From NCBI RefSeq assembly GCF_028372415.1, contig NC_092873.1, positions 354,640,660-354,704,659 of the forward strand: a stretch of 64,000 nucleotides of DNA. Reading direction: 5' to 3'. Below, in pieces: positions 53,990 to 64,000 of the stretch (positions are counted from its first letter, which is position 1; every line of letters starts with the position of its first letter). This DNA comes from Notamacropus eugenii (lineage: Eukaryota; Chordata; Mammalia; Diprotodontia; Macropodidae). The position numbers and the translations under genes are program-made. The notes beneath the pieces are model-generated. The model saw nothing but the letters and a program-made list of their open reading frames with translations, searched no databases and had not been told where the DNA came from.

Positions 53990-54160
53990 AGGTGTGGGAG
54001 GTGTCCAGCTCCAATCTAGAGCTCCGCGTGCTTACCCCTCCCAGGAGAGGCTGGGGGCGTGGCCTAACCTCTGACACCTTGTCTAGTTACCTGCGTCACG
54101 CAGTGGGAGGCGTAGAGCCTGGAGGCACTGAGCTATGCATGCTAGCGGAAGATTAGCTAC
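53990..54160 (-). promoter_or_regulatory. Relic promoter region of ARL5C
   Basis: GC-rich DNA with several CpGs lies 60-230 bp upstream of the old ARL5C start. It holds a GC box (GGGGGCGTGGCC, 54053-54064) and a 13-bp near-palindrome CTGCGTCACGCAG (54091-54103) containing an ATF/CRE-like core. Position suggests the ancestral promoter. Present activity is unknown. Confidence 0.4.
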
Positions 54161-54574
54161 GTCTGCAGTTGGTATTCCCCAGACGTTCCTTCCCTCGTGC
54201 CTGGATCCGCGCTATGACCTCACAGAGACGTCTGTCACTTACCCTAATGTGCCTTTGGGTTGCATGGTAACTCCTAGCTTCTTCCCTCCCGTTGTGATTA
54301 ACACCCACTCTCTTCCCTCCCACACCCAGAAAGCTACCTGAGCAGTTTGCAAAGCCCTGCTTCTCCTTAGGCTGATTGAAGCTGAACCCAATATGGACAG
54401 GCTGTATCAGTCATTACCGTAATTCCCATTTATTTATTGTCGTAGTGCTGTTTGATGCTCGGAAGGACTTGTGACTGCACCCTGCTCCTTACTCTTATGC
54501 AGCTGCCAACCTATCTGCACCCTCTCACCCTTGTACTTGTCCTTCCATAAACCAACCAAAAGGGCAAAGTCGTT

Positions 54575-54785
54575 TTTAAAATGAATTAATTTTTATTTTA
54601 ATTAACAAGCATTTACTTCCTCTTTCTCCTACCTACCCCACAGAAAATAAGAAAAATAAAACACCTGTGAGATATAGGAATAGTCAAGCAAACCAAATCC
54701 CCACACTGGTCACGTTAAAGTGTATGTCTTCTGCACATGTAGTCCATCACATCTCAGTCAGGAAGTGGGTAGCATTATTATGGGT
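54575..54785 (-). mobile_element. L1 3' end, antisense
   Basis: ATTTTAATTAACAAGCATTT, CAAACCAAATCCCCACACTG, CATGTAGTCCATCACATCTC and CAGGAAGTGGGTAGC. Confidence 0.75.
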
Positions 54786-55429
54786 CCTCTAGAATACTGC
54801 CCTTCTGGGTGAGCGTTGGTGGGGGCTCATAATATTGTTTTAGGAATACCTTGAACACAAAGTAGTCACTTCCTGGGTGTCCCCAACTCTCCTTGCAAGC
54901 TGAGAAGGGGGTATCCCAGAGATGGGTTACATACACTTTAATGTGTAAGTGCCATCTGCCCCCTATAAAATTTAGAGTAGGCATTGTTTCATTTAGGTTA
55001 GCACCTAACGTACTGTTATGCACATAGTAGGAGTGGAATGTGGAAGAGATCATGGACTCGTAACACACTGTTCCACCAAACCACTGAGTGGTTCAAAAGA
55101 GAAATGAAATTTTAAAAAACTAATGAACAGGATTAATTGAAAGGGCGGGAAAAAGAGGGGAGTCTACTGAGAAGAAAAAAAAAGGAGAGGCAAGGAACTA
55201 CATAACCAGAAAAATGCAAAGGAGAAAAAACAACGAATAAACAAAACCCCAAAGAGGAAAAGGTGACAAGGAAGAAGAAAGAATTAGAGGTGAGAAGAAG
55301 AGAGATAGTGGTATAGAACCAGCTTAAAAAAGGTTAAGGTAAAGTAAATGAAGGAATGTAGTACTATGTTTATGGCAGAAGAGGGTAAAAATTCATAACT
55401 TAGGGAAAAATCCAATATTAGAGACAGAT

Positions 55430-57335
55430 TGAGGAAAATATTATCCCAACTCTCATAAATTAAATTGTAAATGGACTAAACAATCCATAAAATGAAAAAG
55501 AGTGACAGACTGGATAAGAAAACAACAATTGACAACCTGTTGCTTACAAGAAATACCTTTTAAAAACAAAAACACACAAAATAAAACTGAGGAGATGAAA
55601 GCTTGTTTTACTATGCATCAAATGAATCCAAAAGGGCAAGAGTTGCAATTATGCTATCTGACAAAGAAAAACAAACTTTCAAAAAATAAATAGGAATAAA
55701 CAAGGAAACTACATTATGTTGAAAGAAAGCATAGATAACAAACCAATATCAATAATAAATCCAAATCAGCTCCAAATGCCTTAGCATCAAAATTCATAAA
55801 GGAAAGATTTTCTGAACTATAAGAAGATATAGACAGTAACACATTAGTGACAAGAGACTTCAGTACTCCTTTAGTATCTTAGTGTTGGATAAATCTAACA
55901 AAAATAAACAGGAGGAAAAATATGAAACTAAACAAGTTTCTGGGAAAACTAATTAGAAGATTTATAATGTCTGCTAAGTGGAATTACAAAAGAATATACA
56001 TATTTCTCAGCACCACATGGAACTTTTACACAAATTGCCCACGTAGTAGGGCATAAAGACACTGCAAACAAATGTAAAAAAGCAGAAATCGTTAATGCAT
56101 CTTTTATTGACCATAATGCAATAAAAATAGTCATTGGTTCAGGGACTACAAACAAAAGATTCAGACCCAAATAGAGACTTAACAACGAAATCATAAATAA
56201 TGAATGGGCCAAAAAATAAATCATAGAAACAATAACTATGTAAATGAAAATGACAGTGATGAAACAACATACCAAAATTTCTGGGATACAGCTAAAGCAG
56301 TCATCAGGGGAAAAATTATATCCCTACAAACATATGATAACAAAACAGAAAAAGAAAGGATTAATGAACTGAATATATATAATATATATAACATATGTTA
56401 AAAAATTAGAAAGCAAAAAAATAAACAAAAAAACTAAAATGAGCACTAAAGGGAAGATACTAAAAAATAAAAAGGAAATAGATAAATTGGGAGAAATAAT
56501 AAATAAAACTAAAGACTAGTACTTTGAAAAGACTAATACAATTTATAAATCTCTAGCTAATCTGATTAAAGAGGGCAGAAAATCAAATCAATAGAACAGC
56601 AAGTGAGCAAGGAGAAATCACAACAAAACCAGACTCAATGAAAAGAATAATTAGGACATATTATGCACAGTTATATGCTAACAGAACTGAAAACACAAAC
56701 AAAATAGAGGAATACCTTCAAAAATATGAAGTACACAAACTATCAGAAGAACAGAAAGAGATCTTAAATAAACCAATATCAGAAAAAAGTAGACCTACAG
56801 GTAAAGAAAGGCACTACCAAGGTGGATAGGGAGGAGGGGTGGGAAATGACTCCTGGCTTTGATGTATTGACAAGAGAATTCTATCAAACTTTTAGAGAAC
56901 TATTTCCATTCCTCACAAATTATTCTCAAAAACTGAGAAGGAAATGACCTTATGAGACAAATATAACCCTAATATTTAAATCAGGGAAAGATAAAACACA
57001 CACAAAAAACTATAAACCAAAGTTTTAAATAAAATCCTATCAGAATATAGCATTTTATCCAAGAAATCATTCATTGTGATCAGCTGGGATTTACACCAGG
57101 GATGTAAGGATGATTCATCAAAATTAAGAAAGCAATCAGTACAATTAGCCATATTAAAAACCAAAATATCCAAAGCCACAGGGTCATCTCAATAGATGCC
57201 AAAAAAAAAAAAAAAAGGCTTTGATAAAGCACAGGACTCTTTTATGCTAAAAATCCTACAAACTATAAGCATAAAGGAACCTTTAAAAATACAAGAAAAA
57301 TAATTTATCTAAAGCCAAAAGCCATTGGGCAAGGG
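55430..57335 (+). mobile_element. L1 ORF2, endonuclease to mid-RT, decayed
   Basis: Endonuclease-type VTDWIRKQQLTTCCLQE is at about 55500-55555. NNEWAKK and a ISGIQ/FWDTAKAVIRGKIISLQ block is at 56195-56330, and an RT-type sequence with ISIDA (AATAGATGCC) is at 57190. It breaks off near 57335 before the RT catalytic site. Numerous stops. Confidence 0.75.
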
Positions 57336-58515
57336 TAATCCAATGACTTCATAAGACATCAAGAAATAATAAGACAAAATTTTAAAAATGTAAAATAGAA
57401 AAGAACATGTAGTATCTCATTAAAACAACAACAATTGACCGGGAAAACAGATTGAGGAGATATGAAAATTGTTGGACTACCTGAAAGTCAAGGTCAAAAA
57501 AAGACTCTAGTCATTATATTTCAAAAAATTAGTAGGGAAATTGCCCTGAAGTTTTAGAATTAGAAGGTAAAATAGAAATTGAACAAAATCCATTGATCAC
57601 CACCTGAAAGAGGTCCCAAAATGAAAACTCACAGGAATACTGTAGCTACATTTCAAACCTTCCAGGTTAAGGAGAAACTGTTATAAGGAAATGGAAAGAA
57701 ACAATTCATATATTGTGGAGCTACAGTCAGGAGAACGCAAGATTTAGCAGCTTCTACACTGAAAGACCAAAGGAAGTGCATGTGATATTCCAAAGAGCAA
57801 AAGAGCTGAATTTACAACCAAGAAAAAGCTACCCAGCAAAGCTGAGTGTAATCACACAAGGAAAAAATGGATATTTAATAAATTAAAAGACTTTCAGATA
57901 TTCTTGAGGAAAAGATCAGAACTGAACAAAATATTTGATTCTTGAATTTAAGAATCAAGAAAAACATAAGAAGGTAAACATTAAAGATTAATCGTAAATT
58001 ATTACCCATAAAGATTAATCATAAAATTTAATAAGGTTAAGTAATTTACTGTCATATATGGAAAAATATTTTTAATTCTCAAGAATATTATCATTATTAG
58101 GGTAGTTAGAAAAGACTTTACATAGATAAGGGGCTTAGATTTGAGTAGATCATGATGGGATTGTCCTAGAAATTAAAATTTCATGTAAAATGCAATGATA
58201 GAAAATGCTGTCCACATGCAGAGAAAAAACTGATGGAGTCTGAATGCAGATCGAAACATACTATTTTTACTTTATTTTTTGTGGGTTTTTTCCTTTTGCA
58301 AACTATAATTTTTTTCTTCTTTCATAACATGACTAATATGGAAATAGTTTTTACATGATTGTACATATATAACCTATATCAAATTATTTATTGTCTTAGG
58401 GAGGGGAGTAGCGAGGGGAGTAGGAAGGGAGAGAGGGAGAAAATTTGGAACTCAAGAATTTATAAAAAATGAATGATAAAAATCTTCTTTATATGTAATT
58501 GGAAAAAATAAAATA
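57336..58515 (+). mobile_element. HAL1-like / L1 ORF1 segment with 3' UTR
   Basis: ORF1-like text (KIVGLPESQ at about 57455, FSSFYTERPKEVHVIFQRAK at about 57740) runs straight into a 3' UTR (GTCTGAATGCAGATCGAAAC, GACTAATATGGAAATAGTTT) and an A-rich end at 58510, with no ORF2 between. This is the layout of a HAL1 half-LINE. Confidence 0.55.
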
Positions 58516-61500
58516 CTATTTTAAAAAATTAAATAACCTAACCTGAAAGAATAAGCGGATCAAAGAGCAAATCATAGAAACAATAAATTATTTCCTTAAA
58601 GAGAATGCTAATAATGAGACAGCATACCAAAACTTATGGGATGAGCAAAAGTGGTAAGAAGAGAAAAATTTATATCTTTAAATGCTTACATCATCAAAAA
58701 AGAGAAAGAACAGATCAACTAATTGGGTACGCAATTTAAAAAACTAGAAAAATTAAAAATGCCCAATTAAACATAAAATTGGAAATCCCAAGAATTAAAT
58801 ATGAGATAAATAAAATTGAATGTAAGAAAACTATTGAATTAGTGAATAAACCCAAGAGTCAGTTTTATGGGGAGGAGGAGGGAGAGGAACAATAAAATAA
58901 AACATTGGTTAATATTATTTTTAAAAACAGAGAAGTTAAAATCATTAGTATCAAAAATGACAAGGGTAAATATACCACTAATGAAGATGAAATTAAAGCA
59001 ATTATTTAGGAGTTATTTTGACCAATTATATGCCAATAAATTTAACAATTTAAGTGAAATGGAAGAATACTTATAGACTGATCAGATTAACAGAGAAGGA
59101 AACTGAATATATAAACAAAGCTCTTTTAGAAAAAGAAATTAAACTGATCATAAATTAACTTCCTACGGGAAAAAACCATCAGGACCAGATATATTTACAG
59201 GTAAATTCTATCAAACATTTAAAGATCAACTAATTCCAATATTAAATAAATTACTTGAAATAATAGGCAAAGAGAGATTCCTACTCCATACTCCTTTTAT
59301 GAAACAAGTATGATGCTGATATGTACACTAGGAAGAGCAAAAACAGAGAAAGAAAATTGTAGACTAATTTAACTAATAAATATTAATGCAAAAATCCCAA
59401 ATAAAATACTAGCTATGAGACTGTTGATTTATATAACAATGATTATACATTGTGACCAACTGGGATTTAAACCAGGAATGCAAAGTTGATTCGACGTAAG
59501 AAAAACCATTAATATAACTTATTATATAATAACAAAATCAACAAATTATAAAATTATATCAATTGATGCAGCTTTTGAAAAAATATTCCTATTAAAAAAA
59601 CACTTCAAAGCATTAGTATAAATGGATTTTTTTTCTTAAAATGATAAGAAGCATTTACCGAAAACCATCAGTAAGCATTACTCATAATAGGAATAAGCTA
59701 GAAGTCTTTCCAATAAGATCAGGGGTGAAACAAGGATGTCTATCACCACCAATATTATTTAATTCTGTTCTAGAAATGCTAGCAGTAGCAATAAGAGGAG
59801 AAAAAAAATTGACAGACTCAGAATGGGAAGTGAAGTAACAAAACTATTTCTTTTTGCTTGGAAAACTCTAGAGATTCAGTTAAAAGGTTAATTGAAACAA
59901 TAATTCTAGCAAAGCAGCAGGATATAAAATAAACCCATATAAATCATCAGCATTTCTATATATCACCAACCAAGCCCCGCAAGAAGAGATAGTAAGATAT
60001 TTCATTTTAAATAGATGATATAAAATACCTGGGAGTATACCTGCTTTAAAAAAAGAAGCCAGGAACTATATGAACATAATTACAAAACACTCTATACAAA
60101 TAAAATCAGATTTAAATAATTGGAGAAATATTGTTCAAAGGTGGGCTGAGCCAATATAATAAAAATGACAATTCTTCCTAAACTAATTTACCTAATCAAT
60201 GTTTTTCCTATTAAATTACCAAAAAAAATTTTACTGAGCTAGAAAAAAATAACAAAATTTGGAAAGAGAAAATGTCAGTAATATCAAAGGAATTAATGAA
60301 AAAATATAAAGAAAGGAGATCTAAACTGTATTATTATAAGGCAATAATCATCAAAACTATCCGGTACTATCTGGTGGATCAGTGGAATAGGGATACAATA
60401 TAATACATAATAGTAAATGATTATAATCTCTTGTTTGCTAAACATAAAAATCTAAGCTTTTGCAATAAGAATTCACTGTTTAGTAAAAATTGCTGGAGAG
60501 ACTGGGAAACAGTCAGACAGAAACTAGATATAGAGCAATATCTTGTACCATTTAACAAGATAAGGTCAAAATTGATATATGACCTAGACATAAAGGAAGA
60601 TATTACAAGTAAATTAGAAGAGCATAGAGCATATTACCTATCAGATTTCAGGATAAGAGAAGAATTTCTGAGTAAATAAGAATAGATAATATTGCAGGAT
60701 ATAAAAGAGATAATTTTATTATATTAAGTTACAAAGGTTTTGAGCAAATAAAACTAATATAGCAAGGATCAGAAGGAAGGCAGAAAATTGGGGAAAAAAT
60801 TTTATAGTCAGTTTCTTAGATAAAGGCCTCATATATCAAATACATAGAGAACTGAGTCAAATTTATAAGATTGATAAATAAGATTGATAAATGGTCAAAG
60901 GAGATGAACAGAAAGTTTTTGGAAGAAGAAATCAAAGCTATATATGAACATATCTCTAAATCATTATTGATTAGAAAAATGCATATTAAAACAGCTCTGA
61001 GGTACCATCTCACACTCATCAGATTGTCTAAAATGATAGAAGGGGAAAATGACAAATGTTGGAAATGTGGAAAAATTGGGACACTAATACACTGTTGGTG
61101 GAATTGTGAACTGATGCAATAATTTTGGCAAGGAACTTGGAATTATGCCCAAACAGTCATAAAACTATATATACTCTTTGATCTAGTAATACCACTATTA
61201 GGTCTGTATTCCAACATTAACAGGAAAAAGGAGAAGAACCTGTATGTTCTAAAATATTTATGGCAGCTCTCTTTGTGGTGGCAAAGAACTGGGAAGGAAG
61301 GAGGAAGATAACTCAGAGCTCAAAATGTAGCAAAAAAAAATTTCTCTTAAAAAGAAATAATGTTTGAGATGAAAGTTGAGAAGGCCAAAAAGATCTATGT
61401 GAACTGATGCAAAGTAAAGTAAGCAGATCCAAGAGAACAATATATACAGTAACTACAATAACATAAATTGAAAGAACTACAGATCAAAAAATCAAAGTGA

Positions 61501-61765
61501 ATGCAGCAAACTTATAAAGATTAAGCAGGATATGGACAAAGAGATATGAAATGACGCCCTCAATCCACCCCTTCATGGAAGTAGGAGGTCCATAGGAGTT
61601 ACATATTGTATTTGTTTTTGGACTTTTTCAATGTATCAATCAGTTGTTCTGATTTTTTTTCCCCTGTAAAAAGTACTATTTGTTATATGGGATGGCTCTC
61701 TGGGAGGGAAAAGGAGAAGCATTTAGAATAACTATAATTATGTTAAAAAAAAACCAGGAGATATT
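58516..61765 (+). mobile_element. L1 ORF2 (5' truncated) to 3' end
   Basis: Enters in the ORF2 linker after the endonuclease. The RT block LEVFPIRSGVKQGCLSPPIL is at 59700-59760, with the expected FADD read as FAWK near 59853. The C-terminal cysteine motif CWKCGKIGTLIHCWWNC (CX2CX7HX4C) is at 61057-61107. A 3' UTR and A-run follow, ending near 61765. Many stops and frameshifts mean it is inactive. Confidence 0.85.
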
Positions 61766-62069
61766 AATTTTTTAAAAAAGTAAACAAAAGCATTTCAGTT
61801 CCCAAATAACAATAGAAAACTGGAGGGTGGGGGTGGAAGAAAGAATTTCTAACCTTAAGGAGCTTACATTCTAGTAGTGAGATCAGATATGGACACAAAG
61901 AACTTTATCTTTTAAAGAGTGGTAAGTTTGTCAGCGTGGGTACCATCTTGACTAATAAAAATTGCAATGCCTGAAACCATAAAAAATGTATATAGACATA
62001 ACCATAATGCAAAATAAAATATTAGTGTTTGAGAAAGGTTCCATTAAAATGTTATGACACTTCAAAGGA

Positions 62070-62180
62070 GATAGAGGTGGAGAAGGAAATGGCAAACCAT
62101 ACCAGTATCTTTGCTAAGAAAACCTCTACTGGGGTCATAAAGAGTTGGACACAGCTGAAAACAACCAAACAACAACAAAT
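62070..62180 (+). mobile_element. RTE-tailed SINE, 3' end only
   Basis: GGAGAAGGAAATGGCAAACC ... GAGTTGGACACAGCTGAAAA CAACC. Confidence 0.75.
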
Positions 62181-62272
62181 TTCCTTTTCCTCTCATTTTC
62201 CTCTTCCCATTTTATTGTCTCTAACAATAAAAAGAAATAAAAAGAAAACCCTTATAACAAAATTACATAGTT

Positions 62273-62495
62273 GAGTCAGGAAATCTCATCTTACTGAGTT
62301 CAAATCTGGCCTCAGATACTTCCTAGCTGTGTGATGCTGGGCAAGTCACTTAACCCCGTTTACCTCACTTTATTCATCTATCAAATGAGCTAGAGAAGGC
62401 AATGTCAAACTACTCCAGCATCTCTGCCAAGAAAACTCCAAATAGGGTCATGAAGAGTCAGATATGACTGAAAAACAACTCGACAACCAACAAAA
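62273..62495 (+). mobile_element. tRNA-derived SINE with RTE tail
   Basis: GAGTTCAAATCTGGCCTCAG ... GAGTCAGATATGACTGAAAA ACAACTC. Confidence 0.85.
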
Positions 62496-62639
62496 ATCAA
62501 GAAAGTGGCATGATCAGACCTATGCATTAATCTTAGAACTGGAAAAGACCTTTAGATAACTTTCTCGTGGATTCTGTATAAGCTAAGAAAGGATTTTGTA
62601 TTATACTATATTTATGGATCTGCCTTTCCTTCCTGGTTG

Positions 62640-63045
62640 GCTAAAAGTACCAAGGAATCTCCCAAGTACACAACATTAGTGTCATCTTTAGCTCCTCACC
62701 CTCCCTCGTCCATGTATCCAAAGTTGCCTATTTTCGGCATTCCTGCCTTCGTAGCATCTCTTTCATCTGACCACTTCCCTCTGACCCTCACACAGCCACC
62801 ATCTTGGTTCAACAGTTTATCACTTCTCTCCTGGACTATTGCAATGGCCTCTCTTCCTCAAGTCTCTCCCTACTCCAATTCATTCTTCACACAGTTACCA
62901 AAGCGATTTTCCTTTAGGGCCAGCCTGCATGTGACAGTCCCCTACTCAATAAATTTCAGTGGATCCATCCCTCTTGTCTCTTGGACAAAATGTCAACTAC
63001 TCTGGTTAGCTTTTAAAGTCCTTCACAATGTGTCCATGGCATAAT
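62640..63045 (+). mobile_element. L2 ORF 3' region
   Basis: CTCCTGGACTATTGCAATGG, TTCTTCACACAGTTACCAAA and TCCCCTACTCAATAAATTTC. Confidence 0.7.
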
Positions 63046-63049
63046 AATT

Positions 63050-63305
63050 GTTGCTGTTCAGTCGCTTTTCAGTCATGTCCAACTCTTTGTGACCTCATTT
63101 GGGGTTTTCTTGGCAAAGATGCTAGAATGGTTTGCCATTTACTTCTCCAGCTCATTTTGCCAATGAGGAAACTGAGACAAACAGGTTAAGTAACTTGCTC
63201 AGAGTCACATAGCTAGTAAATGTCTGAGGCCAGATTTGAACTCAGGAAGGTAAGCCTTCTAACTCTAGGTCCAACACTCTATCCACTGTGATGCTTAGCA
63301 GCCTG
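63050..63305 (-). mobile_element. tRNA-derived SINE with RTE tail
   Basis: Full antisense copy from TTGTTGCTGTTCAGTCGCTT to GATGCTTAGCAGCC. Confidence 0.9.
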
Positions 63306-63309
63306 GTAT

Positions 63310-63433
63310 AAAAATAGCTAATGTTTATATATTGCTTTAAGGTTTGCAAAGAATTTTACAAATATTATCTTATTTGACCCTCACAACAACTCTGGGAGGT
63401 AGGTGTCCCCATTTTACAGATGAGGAAACTCTA
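63310..63433 (+). mobile_element. MIR
   Basis: TAGCTAATGTTTATATATTG, GACCCTCACAACAACTCTGG and CCCCATTTTACAGATGAGGA. Confidence 0.75.
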
Positions 63434-63582
63434 CCAACTGTGACACCTAGCTCCCCATAAGGCATATGTCCTCAAGGCCTAGGGCCCCCTTATCTGCAAG
63501 GCATGAAAGTCATTTAAAGAATGTTTCACTTGTAGCAGGAGGTCTTATGGGTAGGAGTCCCTAGGGTAGGCCAGATCCCCCT
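63434..63582. repeat. Two-copy flank repeat, copy B
   Basis: Begins with a short SINE remnant (ACACCTAGCTCCCC) then matches 49586-49715. Confidence 0.7.
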
Positions 63583-63611
63583 TTCCCAAGTTTGGCTTGC
63601 TTTCTGCTTCA

Positions 63612-63800
63612 AGGATTGGGCAGCTAGATGGCCCACATACTAAAGGGCCTGGAGTCAGAAAGACCTGAGTTCAAATGTGGCCTCAAATACTTAGTAAGTG
63701 TGTGCCTCTGGACACAAGTCATTTAACCTCTGTTTGCCTCAGTTTCCATATTTGTGAAATGGAAATAAGAAGAGGGTTAAAGGAGATAGTAACTACAAAT
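63612..63800 (+). mobile_element. tRNA-derived SINE, no RTE tail
   Basis: TGGGCAGCTAGATGGCCCAC head, GAGTTCAAATGTGGCCTCAA, then GTTTGCCTCAGTTTCCATAT. Confidence 0.7.
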
Positions 63801-64000
63801 AACTACTGTGCTTTAGCACAGTGCCAAATGTTAGCTATTATTATTCAAGAGTCTAACTCTACTAGGTATTCTCTTTCTGCTTATAGTCTCTCCTGCTTAG
63901 GGAAGTCTATGCTTGCCCAGTGGTATGATTTCCACTTGCCTCCATTGTGTTTGGAAGAACTCATCTGCCCTTTCTTTCCTGGAATCTTAGCAAAGAGGGA

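Noticed and set aside
54786-64000. CACNB1 (expected neighbour beyond ARL5C)
   Set aside because: No recognisable calcium-channel beta-subunit exon was seen. The stretch is nearly all LINE/SINE DNA, so the gene probably lies beyond the right edge.

Overview
The window looks like metatherian (marsupial) nuclear DNA. It is dense in tRNA-headed SINEs whose 3' tails match the end of an RTE/BovB-type LINE (a copy of that LINE end lies at about 12.2-12.5 kb), in marsupial-type L1 3' ends, and in old MIR/THER and L2 pieces. Exons are short and introns are kilobases long. I cannot tell the species.

Layout: everything genic is on the minus strand. From right to left in transcript order there is a decayed ARL5C gene (about 53.9 to 49.2 kb), two identical tRNA-Cys(GCA) genes (46.9 and 45.9 kb), and the first six coding exons of PLXDC1 (42.5 to 9.5 kb). 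The rest of PLXDC1 must lie beyond the left edge. From memory this is also the human 17q12 order: ARL5C, tRNA-Cys, PLXDC1, all on one strand.

PLXDC1: six exons (76, 188, 144, 70, 123 and 119 nt) join in phase into 240 codons that match the N-terminal half of plexin domain-containing protein 1 (TEM7). The start has a strong Kozak context inside a CpG island, and every splice site is canonical. The introns carry most of the SINEs, five long purine or pyrimidine tracts, an internally deleted L1 with a nested insertion, an RTE fragment, a mariner-type MITE and a hAT-type MITE with a perfect 116-bp internal tandem duplication.

ARL5C: six exon remnants lie in the right order and spacing, with introns, so this is a unitary (not processed) pseudogene. 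Damage is spread over the first five exons. The initiator is GTG, codon 3 is a stop, the donors of exons 1 and 2 are lost, a 22-nt deletion removes the GTP-binding P-loop, exons 3, 4 and 5 carry frame-shifting deletions, and the NKxD guanine motif is gone. Only the last exon is clean. This loss is the most interesting observation in the window.

The right end (54.6-64 kb) is mostly LINE and SINE DNA: an L1 5'/middle fragment, a HAL1-like piece, a longer L1 running to its 3' end, then L2, SINE and MIR. I found no bacterial-type system, no CRISPR array and no convincing LTR or retroviral element.
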